Source of the DNA: Candidatus Woesearchaeota archaeon
GTDB taxonomy: Archaea > Nanobdellota > Nanobdellia > Woesearchaeales > UBA10216
Assembly: GCA_016180195.1 (NCBI GenBank)
Contig: JACPBS010000012.1
Location: forward strand, 1 to 53,916
Reading direction: 5' to 3'
DNA length: 53,916 nucleotides
In this document: in pieces, positions 1 through 8,292 of the stretch
How the letters are laid out: every line of letters begins with the position of its first letter
Numbering within the stretch: position 1 is the first letter of the stretch
Notes under the pieces: generated by a model
Database searches by the model: none
The model's input: only the letters and a program-made list of their open reading frames with translations
What the model was told of the DNA's origin: nothing
Made by a program: the position numbers and the translations under genes

Positions 1-2097
1 GATGGAACAGTTCCCGGGTTTCCGTTCACCATACTTTACAGGAACTCATCAGCCTTCTCAAGCTTGAGTGACGGCTCAACTGCAAGCTGCAACTTCTCAT
101 TATCGCCGGTGGAGGCAACAGCGATGGGCGTGAGCAGCCCGAGCTGCGAGCTGATAATAACTTATAATTACTCCAGCACCGAAACAGCAACATTCACAAA
201 AACAGCAGGTTTCTTCGGAGCGGCCTCAACAGGAACCGCGACAGATGCAATATCATCAACCTTCTCCACATCAAACCCGAACTCAGGCAACGACGAAGGA
301 ATAGCAACAGTAAAGAACGCTTACCTTTTCGCAGCGACCCCAAGCTCCTCTATTTCAGGGCCACTATTCAGGCAGAACGTGACAAACCACACACAAACAG
401 AAGACCAAACTCTGAACTTCTGGGAAACTGATAATGAGCATGCAAACCTTCTTTATGCAATATACAACACAACTACCAACCTGAGCAAACTCAAAACAAG
501 GCACAACATCACACTACAAACAGACACACCCTCACCAATGAGCGCAGTGCAATGGGTGACGTACAGCCACACAAAACCATCAGACCGATTAATGCCCACA
601 GTAAAGCTGTGGAACCCGGCAAGCAACACAAACACGACATCAAAAAACATGTCATTCAACTTTACTGCATATGACATAGGGGGCATTGGCAACGCAACCC
701 TGCTGATCAACCTGACCCGCAACAACTCGAACTACACTAACATAATCTCTGGACAAAACGCGTCAATAAACGTAACTGATATGCCTGAAGGGGTTTTCAA
801 CTGGAGCATAGAGGCATGCGACAAAGCAGGAAACTGCAACACCAGCACTGAAATATTCAACCTGACAGTTGATTATTCAGGTCCAAATTCAACAATCGTG
901 TTCCCCGGGAACAAGACAATAGTGGAAGGAAACACCGTTATCAACGCATCCGTGAATGATTCGGTCACAGGAACCAGGCTCGTAGAAATGCAGCTTTGGA
1001 ACATAACAGACAATGTCAGCGGGTGGATGCCCATGAACCTTAGCTTTGGGGACAAGCATACAGGATACTGGAACTATACAATAGATACCTCGGTGTTCCC
1101 TGATGGACACTACAACATAACACTAAATGCAACAGATTTCATGGAAAATAGCGCGATATATGCGAACCACAGCATAATAACGATAGATAACCCGAAACCA
1201 GACCTTTACATAAACTCATCGGAAATAAACATAACCGCCAACCTTATAGAAGGCCAGACTGTGCAGATAAACTCCACGCTCAAGAACCTGGGTGACGACA
1301 CTGCGTACAACATAAACGTCTCTTTTTACGAGAATGGCATCCTGGCAAAGAACTTCACCATAGAAAACCTATCCCCATCGCTTGAAACAACCCTAATCTA
1401 TAACTGGACAGCGGTAATAGGGAACTATAACATAACAATCGAGACAGACCCTCCCATAGCATCAAATGGCACCACAAACGAAACCAACGAAACCAACAAC
1501 ATTGCAAATTTTACCCTGTTTATTCCGGCATATGGTGTATATTACGGCCAGGCAATACTTAACATTCACCTTGGCACCTCTGAAAACGGCTGGCAAATAA
1601 GATGGCTTAATCAGACAAACTCCTCAGGAAACATATATGTCACAAGCACAGCCACCAGGAATTCCGTTAGCTGGCAAAATCTCCAGGCAATAGGAATAGC
1701 CAAGAACGGGGACAGGGCAACTGATGACTGGGAAGAGATGGATATGATGCTTAACATGAGTAACCTCACAGATTCAATAAACAGAACATACACTGTCCAG
1801 GGAGACCCCATAAACATAACCAGCTTCAACCTCTTTTCAAGCCCCATCCAGAATGTATCTGTTGCAAACAGCACGAACAGCAGCAATTTCCTAACAGGCA
1901 TACTATGGGACACGACTGATGCAGAGACCCAATACAACACAGGCGATGTGCCTGATCTGGTATTCGTAACATCAATAAACAGGAACAAGCAGGGAAAATA
2001 TGGAATATATGATTTTGAGCTCAAAGTCCCGGCAAACCTCAGGACGTACAGAAATGCCACCTTGGACTCGGTAGAATTCTACCTTGATCTAATATGA
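1..2097 (+). CDS. Secreted surface glycoprotein with Ig-like and CARDB-like modules (5' partial)
   Basis: The reading frame is open to the left edge, so the true start lies outside the window and any internal TTG or ATG start would be arbitrary. The visible product is rich in Asn, Thr and Ser, with very many N-x-S/T sequons, as expected of an N-glycosylated exported protein. Around residues 215-300 there is an Ig-like module with the signature NATL...EGVFNWSIEACDKAGNCN, which recurs many times in the giant protein at 14805. Around residues 400-500 a CARDB-like stretch follows (NLGDDTAYNINVSFYENG). The C-terminal 180 residues form an unrecognised beta-rich domain. No C-terminal membrane anchor is visible. 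Function is inferred as a cell-surface or adhesion protein. Confidence 0.85.
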   Translation, partial: DGTVPGFPFTILYRNSSAFSSLSDGSTASCNFSLSPVEATAMGVSSPSCELIITYNYSSTETATFTKTAGFFGAASTGTATDAISSTFSTSNPNSGNDEGIATVKNAYLFAATPSSSISGPLFRQNVTNHTQTEDQTLNFWETDNEHANLLYAIYNTTTNLSKLKTRHNITLQTDTPSPMSAVQWVTYSHTKPSDRLMPTVKLWNPASNTNTTSKNMSFNFTAYDIGGIGNATLLINLTRNNSNYTNIISGQNASINVTDMPEGVFNWSIEACDKAGNCNTSTEIFNLTVDYSGPNSTIVFPGNKTIVEGNTVINASVNDSVTGTRLVEMQLWNITDNVSGWMPMNLSFGDKHTGYWNYTIDTSVFPDGHYNITLNATDFMENSAIYANHSIITIDNPKPDLYINSSEINITANLIEGQTVQINSTLKNLGDDTAYNINVSFYENGILAKNFTIENLSPSLETTLIYNWTAVIGNYNITIETDPPIASNGTTNETNETNNIANFTLFIPAYGVYYGQAILNIHLGTSENGWQIRWLNQTNSSGNIYVTSTATRNSVSWQNLQAIGIAKNGDRATDDWEEMDMMLNMSNLTDSINRTYTVQGDPINITSFNLFSSPIQNVSVANSTNSSNFLTGILWDTTDAETQYNTGDVPDLVFVTSINRNKQGKYGIYDFELKVPANLRTYRNATLDSVEFYLDLI

Positions 2098-2118
2098 CGT
2101 CATTTTTTAATAATAACA

Positions 2119-2131
2119 AACTTTTATAAAT
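2119..2131 (+). promoter_or_regulatory. TATA-like box before the coiled-coil gene
   Basis: The run CTTTTATAAATGG sits about 40 bases before the TTG start at 2168. A purine-rich AAGGGGAG follows it and could act as a ribosome binding site. The only gene-free stretch here is short and follows the stop of the first surface gene. Confidence 0.5.
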
Positions 2132-2167
2132 GGGCTATCTTCAAAACCATTTAAGGGGAGTGGTAGA

Positions 2168-3019
2168 TTGGTAAAGCAACTGATAGAGCAGTTTCTGAAA
2201 AAAGAGGGGCAGAATAAGGAAAACAAGCAGCAACAAGTTCCTGACGAGTTGCCCCCCCTTTCTGAAGAGACAATAAGCCATAAAAAAACCGAAGCAGCGC
2301 CACAAGCCGTTCCTAATGAGCTTCCATCACTAAGCACGCAGCCTGAGCCTGTCAAGTCCGATGAAAAGAAGGAAATTCCTCTGGAGTTCCCAACAAAGCA
2401 AGCTCCTGAACCAGTGGAACAGCAATCAATGTCGTTCCCACAGCAAAAGGATGAGGATGTCCCAAGCTTCTTCTATGATCTGATGCAGATAATAAAAACC
2501 CCGGGCTCAATAGACAAAGTGCTTTCGCAGGACCTGCTGACAAGAATGAAGGAGAACTGGGATTCAAGGGAGAAAAACAGGGAACAGGGAAATTCCGGCG
2601 TTGAAACTGAATTCTCAAAGCGCATCAACGAGCTAAAATACCTTGAAAAGAAATGGAGTTCCCAGAAGATAATACTTGAGGAAGAGGAAAAAATACTGAA
2701 AGAACGGGAAAAAGACCTTGCTGCAAAAATAGTGGAATTCAAGAAATTCCTGCAGCGGGCAAAGCTTTACAAGCACGTACCGGAATCGAACTACTTGGTG
2801 CTTGAGAACTGCATGGTCATAAAAAACCTAAAGGACCTGTCCAATGCTCTCAGAGTAATTGATGAAAAGACGCTTAGAAAACACCTGGCAGGCAATGAGG
2901 TAATCAGTTGGGTAAGCCAAATTGACCCCAAACTTGCCTCAAAGCTGAAAACACTGAAAAACAAGAAAGACTTTGTTTCAGCAATACATCAATATGAGAA
3001 AAGGCTCGAAGGTAGCTAA
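2168..3019 (+). CDS. Cytoplasmic coiled-coil protein with a C-terminal DUF5752-like domain
   Basis: TTG start preceded by AAGGGGAGTGG. The product (283 residues) has a Pro/Glu/Gln-rich, probably disordered N-terminal 100 residues, a charged helical and probably coiled-coil segment at roughly 130-205, and a C-terminal domain of about 75 residues. That last domain aligns by eye with the separate small protein at 33400: both share an IVK/VIKNL start, a conserved His-Leu, a Trp-Val, a Leu-Ala run and an identical RLE near the end. I associate this domain with DUF5752 from memory. There is no signal peptide, unlike the neighbours on both sides. The role is unknown; it may be a cytosolic accessory of the surface locus. 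Confidence 0.75.
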   Translation: MVKQLIEQFLKKEGQNKENKQQQVPDELPPLSEETISHKKTEAAPQAVPNELPSLSTQPEPVKSDEKKEIPLEFPTKQAPEPVEQQSMSFPQQKDEDVPSFFYDLMQIIKTPGSIDKVLSQDLLTRMKENWDSREKNREQGNSGVETEFSKRINELKYLEKKWSSQKIILEEEEKILKEREKDLAAKIVEFKKFLQRAKLYKHVPESNYLVLENCMVIKNLKDLSNALRVIDEKTLRKHLAGNEVISWVSQIDPKLASKLKTLKNKKDFVSAIHQYEKRLEGS

Positions 3020-3020
3020 A

Positions 3021-3030
3021 AATTTAAATA
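3021..3030 (+). promoter_or_regulatory. TATA-like box, probable leaderless start for the first surface paralogue
   Basis: AATTTAAATA lies about 27 bases before the ATG at 3053. This is the spacing at which archaeal transcription would begin at or next to the start codon. Confidence 0.5.
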
Positions 3031-3052
3031 ACAGTCAAGGAAAAAAAGTAAA

Positions 3053-3832
3053 ATGGGCAAAGGGCCGGGCAAGCTTTTTTTTCACATTATAATATTAGTT
3101 CTTCTTGTAGGTCTTGCAATAGCTGCGGAAAAAAATGTCCCGACAGGACCAGAAACTCTAAGCGTGGGCAACTCAACGAGATATACAGGTGGGATGAATG
3201 GAACGCTGATCAGGGCTGAAGCAGGAAACGTAACCAGCCTGATCATCTCTGAAACCATAGTAACGAAAGCATGGGCAGGCTACTATGGGAACGTAACAGG
3301 AACAATAGTATTGAATGACGGCCTTAACAACACATTATATAATTGGCAGTTGGCAAGCCCAACAGGGGAGATATATGCTTCAAATGGAAGCGATGTGAGC
3401 TGGAGCCTGATAAAGTGCGTAAACTTCACAGGCAACATGACAGGGATATCTGAGCTGTACGAGCCTTTCAACCTCACCACCCTGGAGAGATTCTTTGGGA
3501 TTAATGACACGGACAAAGACGGCATAAATGAAACATTCAACGATACATTTAACGGAAACGGACTGATGGTTGGGGAGATGCTAATAAACCAGTCCCAGAA
3601 ATGCCCGATGCTCTACACTTTCATGGATGGAGCATACCAGACAGTGAGCTTCAAAGAGGTCCTTTTGCATGACAACAAGAGCATCATCTTTACTGCGCTC
3701 CTCAATGACAGCGTTGACGGGTTCAAAGACGATAATGAGCAGATGGATTTCCAGATGCTGGTTGCGGAAGACGGCCATATTGGAAAAGAGGCAACGCTGA
3801 CAAACTATTATTTCTATGTAGAGCTAGCTTAA
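3053..3832 (+). CDS. Secreted surface protein, paralogue 1 of a five-member family
   Basis: A 259-residue protein with an N-terminal signal peptide (about 25 residues ending near IAAEK). The mature part begins VPTGPETLSVGNST. Family marks in order are AGYYGNVTGTI, NNTLYNW, GEIYASNGSDVSWS, IKCVNFTGN, KEVLLHDNKSIIF, DFQMLVAEDG and a terminus of the form YYFYVELA. There are many N-x-S/T sequons and no membrane anchor. It is nearly the same as the proteins at 4131 and 5099, and more distantly related to those at 6072 and 8279. I do not recognise a named family. The fixed C-terminal aromatic-VEL ending suggests that the very end of the chain matters, perhaps for assembly; that is inference. Confidence 0.85.
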   Translation: MGKGPGKLFFHIIILVLLVGLAIAAEKNVPTGPETLSVGNSTRYTGGMNGTLIRAEAGNVTSLIISETIVTKAWAGYYGNVTGTIVLNDGLNNTLYNWQLASPTGEIYASNGSDVSWSLIKCVNFTGNMTGISELYEPFNLTTLERFFGINDTDKDGINETFNDTFNGNGLMVGEMLINQSQKCPMLYTFMDGAYQTVSFKEVLLHDNKSIIFTALLNDSVDGFKDDNEQMDFQMLVAEDGHIGKEATLTNYYFYVELA

Positions 3833-3880
3833 CCACTTACTATGTAAGAATCCTTTTTCTTAAAAAAAGAAAGGTTTAAA

Positions 3881-3892
3881 TACTAGTATACT
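3881..3892 (+). promoter_or_regulatory. TATA-like box before the first Sm-like gene
   Basis: GGTTTAAATACT lies about 35 bases before the ATG at 3924. It follows a T-run and A-run (3851-3879) that could form a weak terminator for the preceding gene. This suggests a new transcript starts with the small Sm-like gene rather than with the surface gene behind it. Confidence 0.45.
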
Positions 3893-3923
3893 GAAAAGTA
3901 TATTAATATCGAAAGTAGTGTAA

Positions 3924-4127
3924 ATGTTGATATTTGAAAAAATGAGATTGTTTGATGAGTTTGTTGGAGAAGAAGTAAAGGTCCCCTACCGTGATGGGGT
4001 GCAGTTCAAGATTGCCAGGGGTGTCCTTGAAAGCACTGATTCTGGCTTTGTTAAGATAAAAGGCAAGCTCGGGACAATCATAATAAATGAAAAAAACATC
4101 GAGAAAATGTCAAGGGTGGTGAGGTAA
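3924..4127 (+). CDS. Small Sm-like (LSm/Hfq-like) protein, copy 1
   Basis: A 67-residue cytosolic protein without a signal peptide. The core is KVPYRDG, then ARGVLESTDSGFVKIKGKLG, then TIIINEKNIEKM. The order strand, DG turn, GVLES-D-GFV-IKG, GTI-I-NI matches the general layout of Sm-fold proteins; this is a judgement from pattern, not a search result. It is very similar to the copy at 5879. It ends three bases before the ATG of the surface paralogue at 4131, so the two are almost certainly co-translated. RNA binding and control of the neighbouring surface mRNAs is a reasonable but untested idea. A start at the internal ATG (3942) is possible. Confidence 0.75.
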   Translation: MLIFEKMRLFDEFVGEEVKVPYRDGVQFKIARGVLESTDSGFVKIKGKLGTIIINEKNIEKMSRVVR

Positions 4128-4130
4128 AAA

Positions 4131-4913
4131 ATGGTGAAAAACAGCTTCTCAAGATTGATAGTGTACATGCTTGCATTGCTGGCGCTGGTCTTGTCGGTTT
4201 TTGCAGCACAGAACTCGGTTCCCACAGGTCCGGATACATTCCAAGTGGGGAACAGCACTTATTACACAGGTGGGCTTAACGGCACGTACATACAAGCTGA
4301 GGCAGGAAACATCACCAACCTCGTTGTAGCAGAACTGACAGCCACCAGGTCATGGGCAGGCTACTATGGAAACGTTACCGGTACAATAGTATTGAATGAC
4401 GGGCTCAACAACACCCTATACAACTGGCAGCTAACCAGTCCTAATGGTGAAATATATGCATCTAATGGAAGCGATGTGAGCTGGAGCCTGATAAAATGCG
4501 TAAACTATACAGGCAACATGACAGGTCTTGCGGATTTATACGAGCCTTTTAATCTTACCTCCCTTGAAAGGTTCTTTGGGATTAACGAAACGAACCAAGA
4601 CGGGATAAATGAAACCTTCAACGACACATTCAACGGAAACGGACTTATGGTAGGACAGGAGCCAATCAACCAGTCCCAGAAATGCCCGATGCTCTATACA
4701 TTTGTTGACGAAGCGTACCAGACGGTGAGCTTCAAGGAAGTGCTTCTGCACGACAATAAGAGCATTATCTTTGCATCAATACTAAATGACAGCCTGGACG
4801 GATTCAAAGCAGATGATGAGCCGATGGATTTCCAGATGCTGGTTGCAGAGGATGGGCACGTAGGAGCAGAAGCGACCCTTACCCCCTATTATTTTTTCGT
4901 AGAGCTGGCCTAA
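4131..4913 (+). CDS. Secreted surface protein, paralogue 2
   Basis: A 260-residue member of the same family as the protein at 3053, with a signal peptide of about 26 residues (hydrophobic LALVLSVFAAQ) and the mature start VPTGPDTFQVGNST. All family marks are present (AGYYGNVTG, NNTLYNW, GEIYASNGSDVSWS, KEVLLHDNKS, DFQMLVAEDG, YYFFVELA). It directly follows the Sm-like gene. The near identity of long internal stretches with the copies at 3053 and 5099 points to recent tandem duplication or ongoing gene conversion, while the signal peptides differ. Confidence 0.85.
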   Translation: MVKNSFSRLIVYMLALLALVLSVFAAQNSVPTGPDTFQVGNSTYYTGGLNGTYIQAEAGNITNLVVAELTATRSWAGYYGNVTGTIVLNDGLNNTLYNWQLTSPNGEIYASNGSDVSWSLIKCVNYTGNMTGLADLYEPFNLTSLERFFGINETNQDGINETFNDTFNGNGLMVGQEPINQSQKCPMLYTFVDEAYQTVSFKEVLLHDNKSIIFASILNDSLDGFKADDEPMDFQMLVAEDGHVGAEATLTPYYFFVELA

Positions 4914-4929
4914 AGCCGGCTTTCTATGA

Positions 4930-5095
4930 TTTGCGAAAAAGAGCAAGCGTAAGCGTAAGAGAAATGAGATCGCCAGCGAAATGAAGTGGCAAAACCACTA
5001 AGCGTAAGCGAACCACAGCGAAAACGAAGTGAATAGCGCAATGAAAAGGGAAAAGCAAGAAGAAAGCGTCTGAAAGCGCAAAAGCAAGGTGATCG
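4930..5095 (+). repeat. Degenerate AGCG-based low-complexity repeat
   Basis: This spacer between paralogues 2 and 3 is purine-rich and built around AGCG units, for example AAGCGTAAGCGTAAG, AGCGAAATGAAGTGG, AAGCGTAAGCGAACCAC, AGCGAAAACGAAGTG and AGCGCAATGAAAA. A small hairpin, GTGG and CCAC around CAAAA, lies at 4985-4998. No convincing coding frame is seen on either strand. It ends in AAGGTGATC, a good ribosome binding site for the gene at 5099. The origin is unclear; tandem expansion or a recombination substrate for the duplicated genes are possibilities. Confidence 0.6.
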
Positions 5096-5098
5096 GAA

Positions 5099-5866
5099 AT
5101 GAAAAAGCTAGTGGTTTTGTTACTGATAAGTGTATTTGTAATGGTGATGAACATGAAACAATTGAGCGCAGTCCCAACAGGACCGGAAACGTTAAGCGTG
5201 GGAAACTCGACATTCTATACAGGCGGATTAAACGGAACATACACCCAGGCACAAGCAGGAAACGTGACCTCCCTTATTATAAATGAGCCAACAGCCACAA
5301 AATCATGGGCAGGCTACTATGGAAATGTAACTGGCACAATAATACTGAGCGATGGCCTGAACAACACCTTATACAACTGGCAGCTGACAAGCCCTAATGG
5401 TGAGATATACGCGTCAAATGGAAGCGATGTGAGCTGGAGCTTGATAAAGTGCGTAAACTTCACAGGCAACATGACAGGGATATCTGAGCTGTACGAGCCT
5501 TTCAACCTCACCACACTTGAAAGGTTCTTCGGAATAAACGATACGGACAAGGACGGGGTCAATGAGACATTCAATGATACCTTCAATGAGAATGGATTAA
5601 TGGTGGGACAGGAGCCAATCAACCAGTCCCAGAAATGCCCAATGCTCTACACATATGTGGATGAAGCTTACCAGACGGTGAGCTTCAAGGAAGTGCTGCT
5701 GCACGACAACAAGAGCATCATATTTGCCTCAATCCTTAATGACAGCATTGACGGGTTCAAAGCAGATGATGAGCCGATGGATTTCCAGATGCTGGTTGCA
5801 GAGGACGGGCACGCGGGCCAGGAGTCCACACTTACGAACTATTATTTTTTCGTGGAGCTGGCATGA
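5099..5866 (+). CDS. Secreted surface protein, paralogue 3
   Basis: A 255-residue family member with GGTGATC eight bases before the ATG. The signal peptide is short (LVVLLLISVFVMVMNMKQLSA), and the mature start VPTGPETLSVGNST matches paralogue 1. The central part (IKCVNFTGNMTGISELYEP) is the same as in paralogue 1 and the last third is closer to paralogue 2, as expected from gene conversion between the copies. It ends YYFFVELA and is followed after 12 bases by the second Sm-like gene. Confidence 0.85.
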   Translation: MKKLVVLLLISVFVMVMNMKQLSAVPTGPETLSVGNSTFYTGGLNGTYTQAQAGNVTSLIINEPTATKSWAGYYGNVTGTIILSDGLNNTLYNWQLTSPNGEIYASNGSDVSWSLIKCVNFTGNMTGISELYEPFNLTTLERFFGINDTDKDGVNETFNDTFNENGLMVGQEPINQSQKCPMLYTYVDEAYQTVSFKEVLLHDNKSIIFASILNDSIDGFKADDEPMDFQMLVAEDGHAGQESTLTNYYFFVELA

Positions 5867-5878
5867 GGGTGAGAAAAA

Positions 5879-6085
5879 ATGATTAAGAATAGCAGTGTCT
5901 TTGACGAGTTTTTGGGATCTGACGTAAAAGTGCCTTATCGGGATGGAACCCAGTTCAAGGTAGCGAGAGGGGTCCTGGAAAGCATAGACTCGGGTTTTGT
6001 GAAGATAAAAGGCAGGCTGGGCACGATAATAATCAACGAGAAAAACATAGAAAAGATGTCCAAAACGCAAAATGAGAACTACTGA
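5879..6085 (+). CDS. Small Sm-like (LSm/Hfq-like) protein, copy 2
   Basis: A 68-residue protein preceded by GGGTGAG. The core KVPYRDGTQFKVARGVLES, DSGFVKIKGRLG, TIIINEKNIEKM differs from copy 1 at only a few positions. The N-terminal ten residues and the C-terminal tail are the main differences. Its last 14 bases overlap the start of the surface paralogue at 6072, so translation is probably coupled. The alternating order surface, Sm-like, surface, surface, Sm-like, surface makes chance adjacency unlikely. Confidence 0.75.
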   Translation: MIKNSSVFDEFLGSDVKVPYRDGTQFKVARGVLESIDSGFVKIKGRLGTIIINEKNIEKMSKTQNENY

Positions 6086-6839
6086 AAAAGCAGTAATTGG
6101 CCTGATCGTGGCCTTTATCCTGGCTGCGGCAATATCGAACGCAGAGCCCTTTGGGGCAACAATATCATATATGGATAATTCATCAAAAGGCTCAACAAAC
6201 GGAACAGTATCAAATTATACAGGAGGAGGAACGCAGGCAGGAGGATATATCTATTACACAAACATCAGCGGCATCCAGCAGGACTTAAGATGGAAAGGCT
6301 ATGTGGGAAATGTTTCAGGAAGGCTAACCCTTGATGACGCCTCATCCAACACACTATATGACTGGACAATCCTTGGCTCACCAACCGGGGAAGTTTATGC
6401 AACAAGACAATCAGGATTAATCAACTGGTCGAACATCAAATGCGCATACAGGAACGTGACAGAGGCAGAAAACCTGAGGATGAACCATTCAAGCTCAACC
6501 GACAATATAACAACAACGTTCACTGCATCCACAAACAAGGCATTCACTGTGGGAACAGTTTCAATTGCAGCGGACACCTGCAATACAACCAACATATATG
6601 TAAATGATTCTTCTCCGGCAGGGGACACGTTTGAGGAAGTACTCCTGTATGATGGCCCATCAGAGCAGCTAATGAACGAATCAAATACAACAAAGAACAT
6701 TCTATATGCTTCAATAATAGAACAGGATGTTTCAGGGTTTGACGGCAGAACCTATGATTTCCAGATGATATTGCCTGAAAACGGGCTGAGCGCATGGACA
6801 AGCTCAACAGCATACTACTTTTTCATTGAACTGACATGA
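6072..6839 (+). CDS. Secreted surface protein, paralogue 4 (diverged)
   Basis: A 255-residue protein with a signal peptide (AVIGLIVAFILAAAISNAEP). It keeps the family frame in altered form: WKGYVGNVSG, SNTLYDW, TGEVYATR, INWSNIKC, FEEVLLYDG, GFDGRTYDFQMI and the end YYFFIELT. The block is closer to the protein at 8279 than to the three tandem copies. It overlaps the second Sm-like gene and is followed eight bases later by the gene at 6847. A sequon-rich extracellular location is expected. Confidence 0.85.
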   Translation: MRTTEKAVIGLIVAFILAAAISNAEPFGATISYMDNSSKGSTNGTVSNYTGGGTQAGGYIYYTNISGIQQDLRWKGYVGNVSGRLTLDDASSNTLYDWTILGSPTGEVYATRQSGLINWSNIKCAYRNVTEAENLRMNHSSSTDNITTTFTASTNKAFTVGTVSIAADTCNTTNIYVNDSSPAGDTFEEVLLYDGPSEQLMNESNTTKNILYASIIEQDVSGFDGRTYDFQMILPENGLSAWTSSTAYYFFIELT

Positions 6840-6846
6840 GGATGAA

Positions 6847-7833
6847 ATGAGGATAAAGAAGGGAACAATGAGGAATCTTGGAATACTGGCCTTCGCTGTG
6901 GTTGCCCTAATAGCATTCACTTTCATAGGGATAATAACCATAAGCCCTGATGTAGCCAGCCTGCCAAATGGAACCATGATTACTTTTGTGAACGTAACGA
7001 ACACCGAGCCTACGGTAACTGACATTGTCATAAAGCCAGATTCACCAGTAACCCTAAGCCCGGGAAACATAACAACAATAACATGCAACGCGACTGTGCA
7101 TGACTGGAACGGCTATACTGACATAAGGGCCATAAACGGCACACTCTTCTTCAGCGAAGGCGGCTTTACTATAAACAGCGATGAAGACAACAACTCACAT
7201 TATACAAACTCATCATGCGGTTCATGCACGCAGTTTGATGCCAACCCCACCAACGCATCATGCACATGCGCTTTCGCAGTCCAATATTATGCATCAAACG
7301 GAACCTGGTCATGCAATGTTACCATAAAGGACATAGGAGGATTCCTCCCGACCGAAACACCCCTGAACTTCACAGCATCAGGACAAGGGACTGTAAACAT
7401 AAGCGCGCTCATCGCCATAGACACACCAAGCACACTTAACTTCGGAAACCTTACGGTCTCACAGACATCAACAGCAAAACAGGTTAACATCACCAATCTA
7501 GGGAACAGGGATGTGAACATATCATTATATGGCTATGGAGGGGATAACGAGACTGAACAGGTAAACATGTCGATGGTCTGCCCATATGGCGGAAACATAA
7601 CAATACTGAATGAAAGGTACAGCTTTGAAAACTCGCCCAATTTTGATGCCATGTTCACGTTCAACACCTCGGCCAGAAGCACAAACATAACGCTTGCCAA
7701 GGTAACTGCCCAGGAACCACTTGACCAAAACAATCGGTCCAATATGACAAACTGGAAACTGAAGATCCCGTATAGTGTAGGCGGTTATTGCAATGGAACA
7801 ATAGTTTTCATTGCATCCGACGCTCTCTACTAG
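6847..7833 (+). CDS. Membrane-anchored surface protein related to the C-terminal half of the protein at 26460
   Basis: A 328-residue protein with one N-terminal hydrophobic segment (LGILAFAVVALIAFTFIGII), likely a signal anchor. Residues 50-170 form a Cys-containing Ig-like region (ITCNATVHDWNGY, SSCGSCTQ, CTCAFAVQYYAS, WSCNVTI). Residues 185-328 contain LNFGNLTVSQTS, VNITNLGNRDVNISLYGYGGD and IPYSVGGYCNGTIVFIAS. The same blocks in the same order form the C-terminal half of the 585-residue protein at 26460. The last block, GG-C-GTIVFIAS, is the C-terminus of both. No enzymatic motif is seen. Confidence 0.82.
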   Translation: MRIKKGTMRNLGILAFAVVALIAFTFIGIITISPDVASLPNGTMITFVNVTNTEPTVTDIVIKPDSPVTLSPGNITTITCNATVHDWNGYTDIRAINGTLFFSEGGFTINSDEDNNSHYTNSSCGSCTQFDANPTNASCTCAFAVQYYASNGTWSCNVTIKDIGGFLPTETPLNFTASGQGTVNISALIAIDTPSTLNFGNLTVSQTSTAKQVNITNLGNRDVNISLYGYGGDNETEQVNMSMVCPYGGNITILNERYSFENSPNFDAMFTFNTSARSTNITLAKVTAQEPLDQNNRSNMTNWKLKIPYSVGGYCNGTIVFIASDALY

Positions 7834-7845
7834 TTTATTTTTTTT
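7833..7845 (+). terminator. T-run after the gene at 6847
   Basis: A T-rich run directly follows the stop codon. Poly-T tracts alone can end archaeal transcripts, so the helix-turn-helix gene at 7873 may have its own transcript. Confidence 0.35.
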
Positions 7846-7872
7846 TGGAATCCAAAAGCTTACATAATAAGT

Positions 7873-8292
7873 ATGAACGAAAACGAAAGCGCGAGAGAGA
7901 TTGAACAGCATTTCCCAGTCAGCATATTCTTCAATGAAAAGCTAAGCGCACTTGAGACAATAACCAAGTTTCTGAAAGAGGAAAAAAACCTCAAGTACTC
8001 GAGCATAGCAAAAATCCTTAACAGGAACGAGCGCACGATATGGTGCACATATGCGAAGGCAAAGACAAAGATGGCTGAAAGGCTGGAAAGCACACTCCAC
8101 GACATAAGCATACCCGCATCAAGAATCAGCAAAAGGGAGCTGAGCATTCTGGAAACAATTACTGAATACCTCAAGGACGAATCAAACCTGAGCTTCGGAA
8201 AAATAGCATCCATCATGAGAAGGGATTACAGGACAATATGGACAGTATACAGCAGGGCAAAAAAAAAGAGGAGGCTCCATGTCAACAATTAG
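7873..8292 (+). CDS. Tandem helix-turn-helix DNA-binding protein
   Basis: A 139-residue protein made of two copies of one helix-turn-helix unit, at about residues 24-70 and 88-134. Each has L-LETIT-(F/Y)LK-E-NL, then (S/G)-IA-I, then R-(E/Y)RTIW-(T)Y-(A/R)AK. The second half of each unit (RTIW and following) would be the recognition helix. There is no signal peptide or sensor domain. It is the only DNA-binding protein inside the first surface cluster, and its last 14 bases overlap the start of the surface gene at 8279. A role as transcription factor for the surface genes is inferred. Confidence 0.78.
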   Translation: MNENESAREIEQHFPVSIFFNEKLSALETITKFLKEEKNLKYSSIAKILNRNERTIWCTYAKAKTKMAERLESTLHDISIPASRISKRELSILETITEYLKDESNLSFGKIASIMRRDYRTIWTVYSRAKKKRRLHVNN

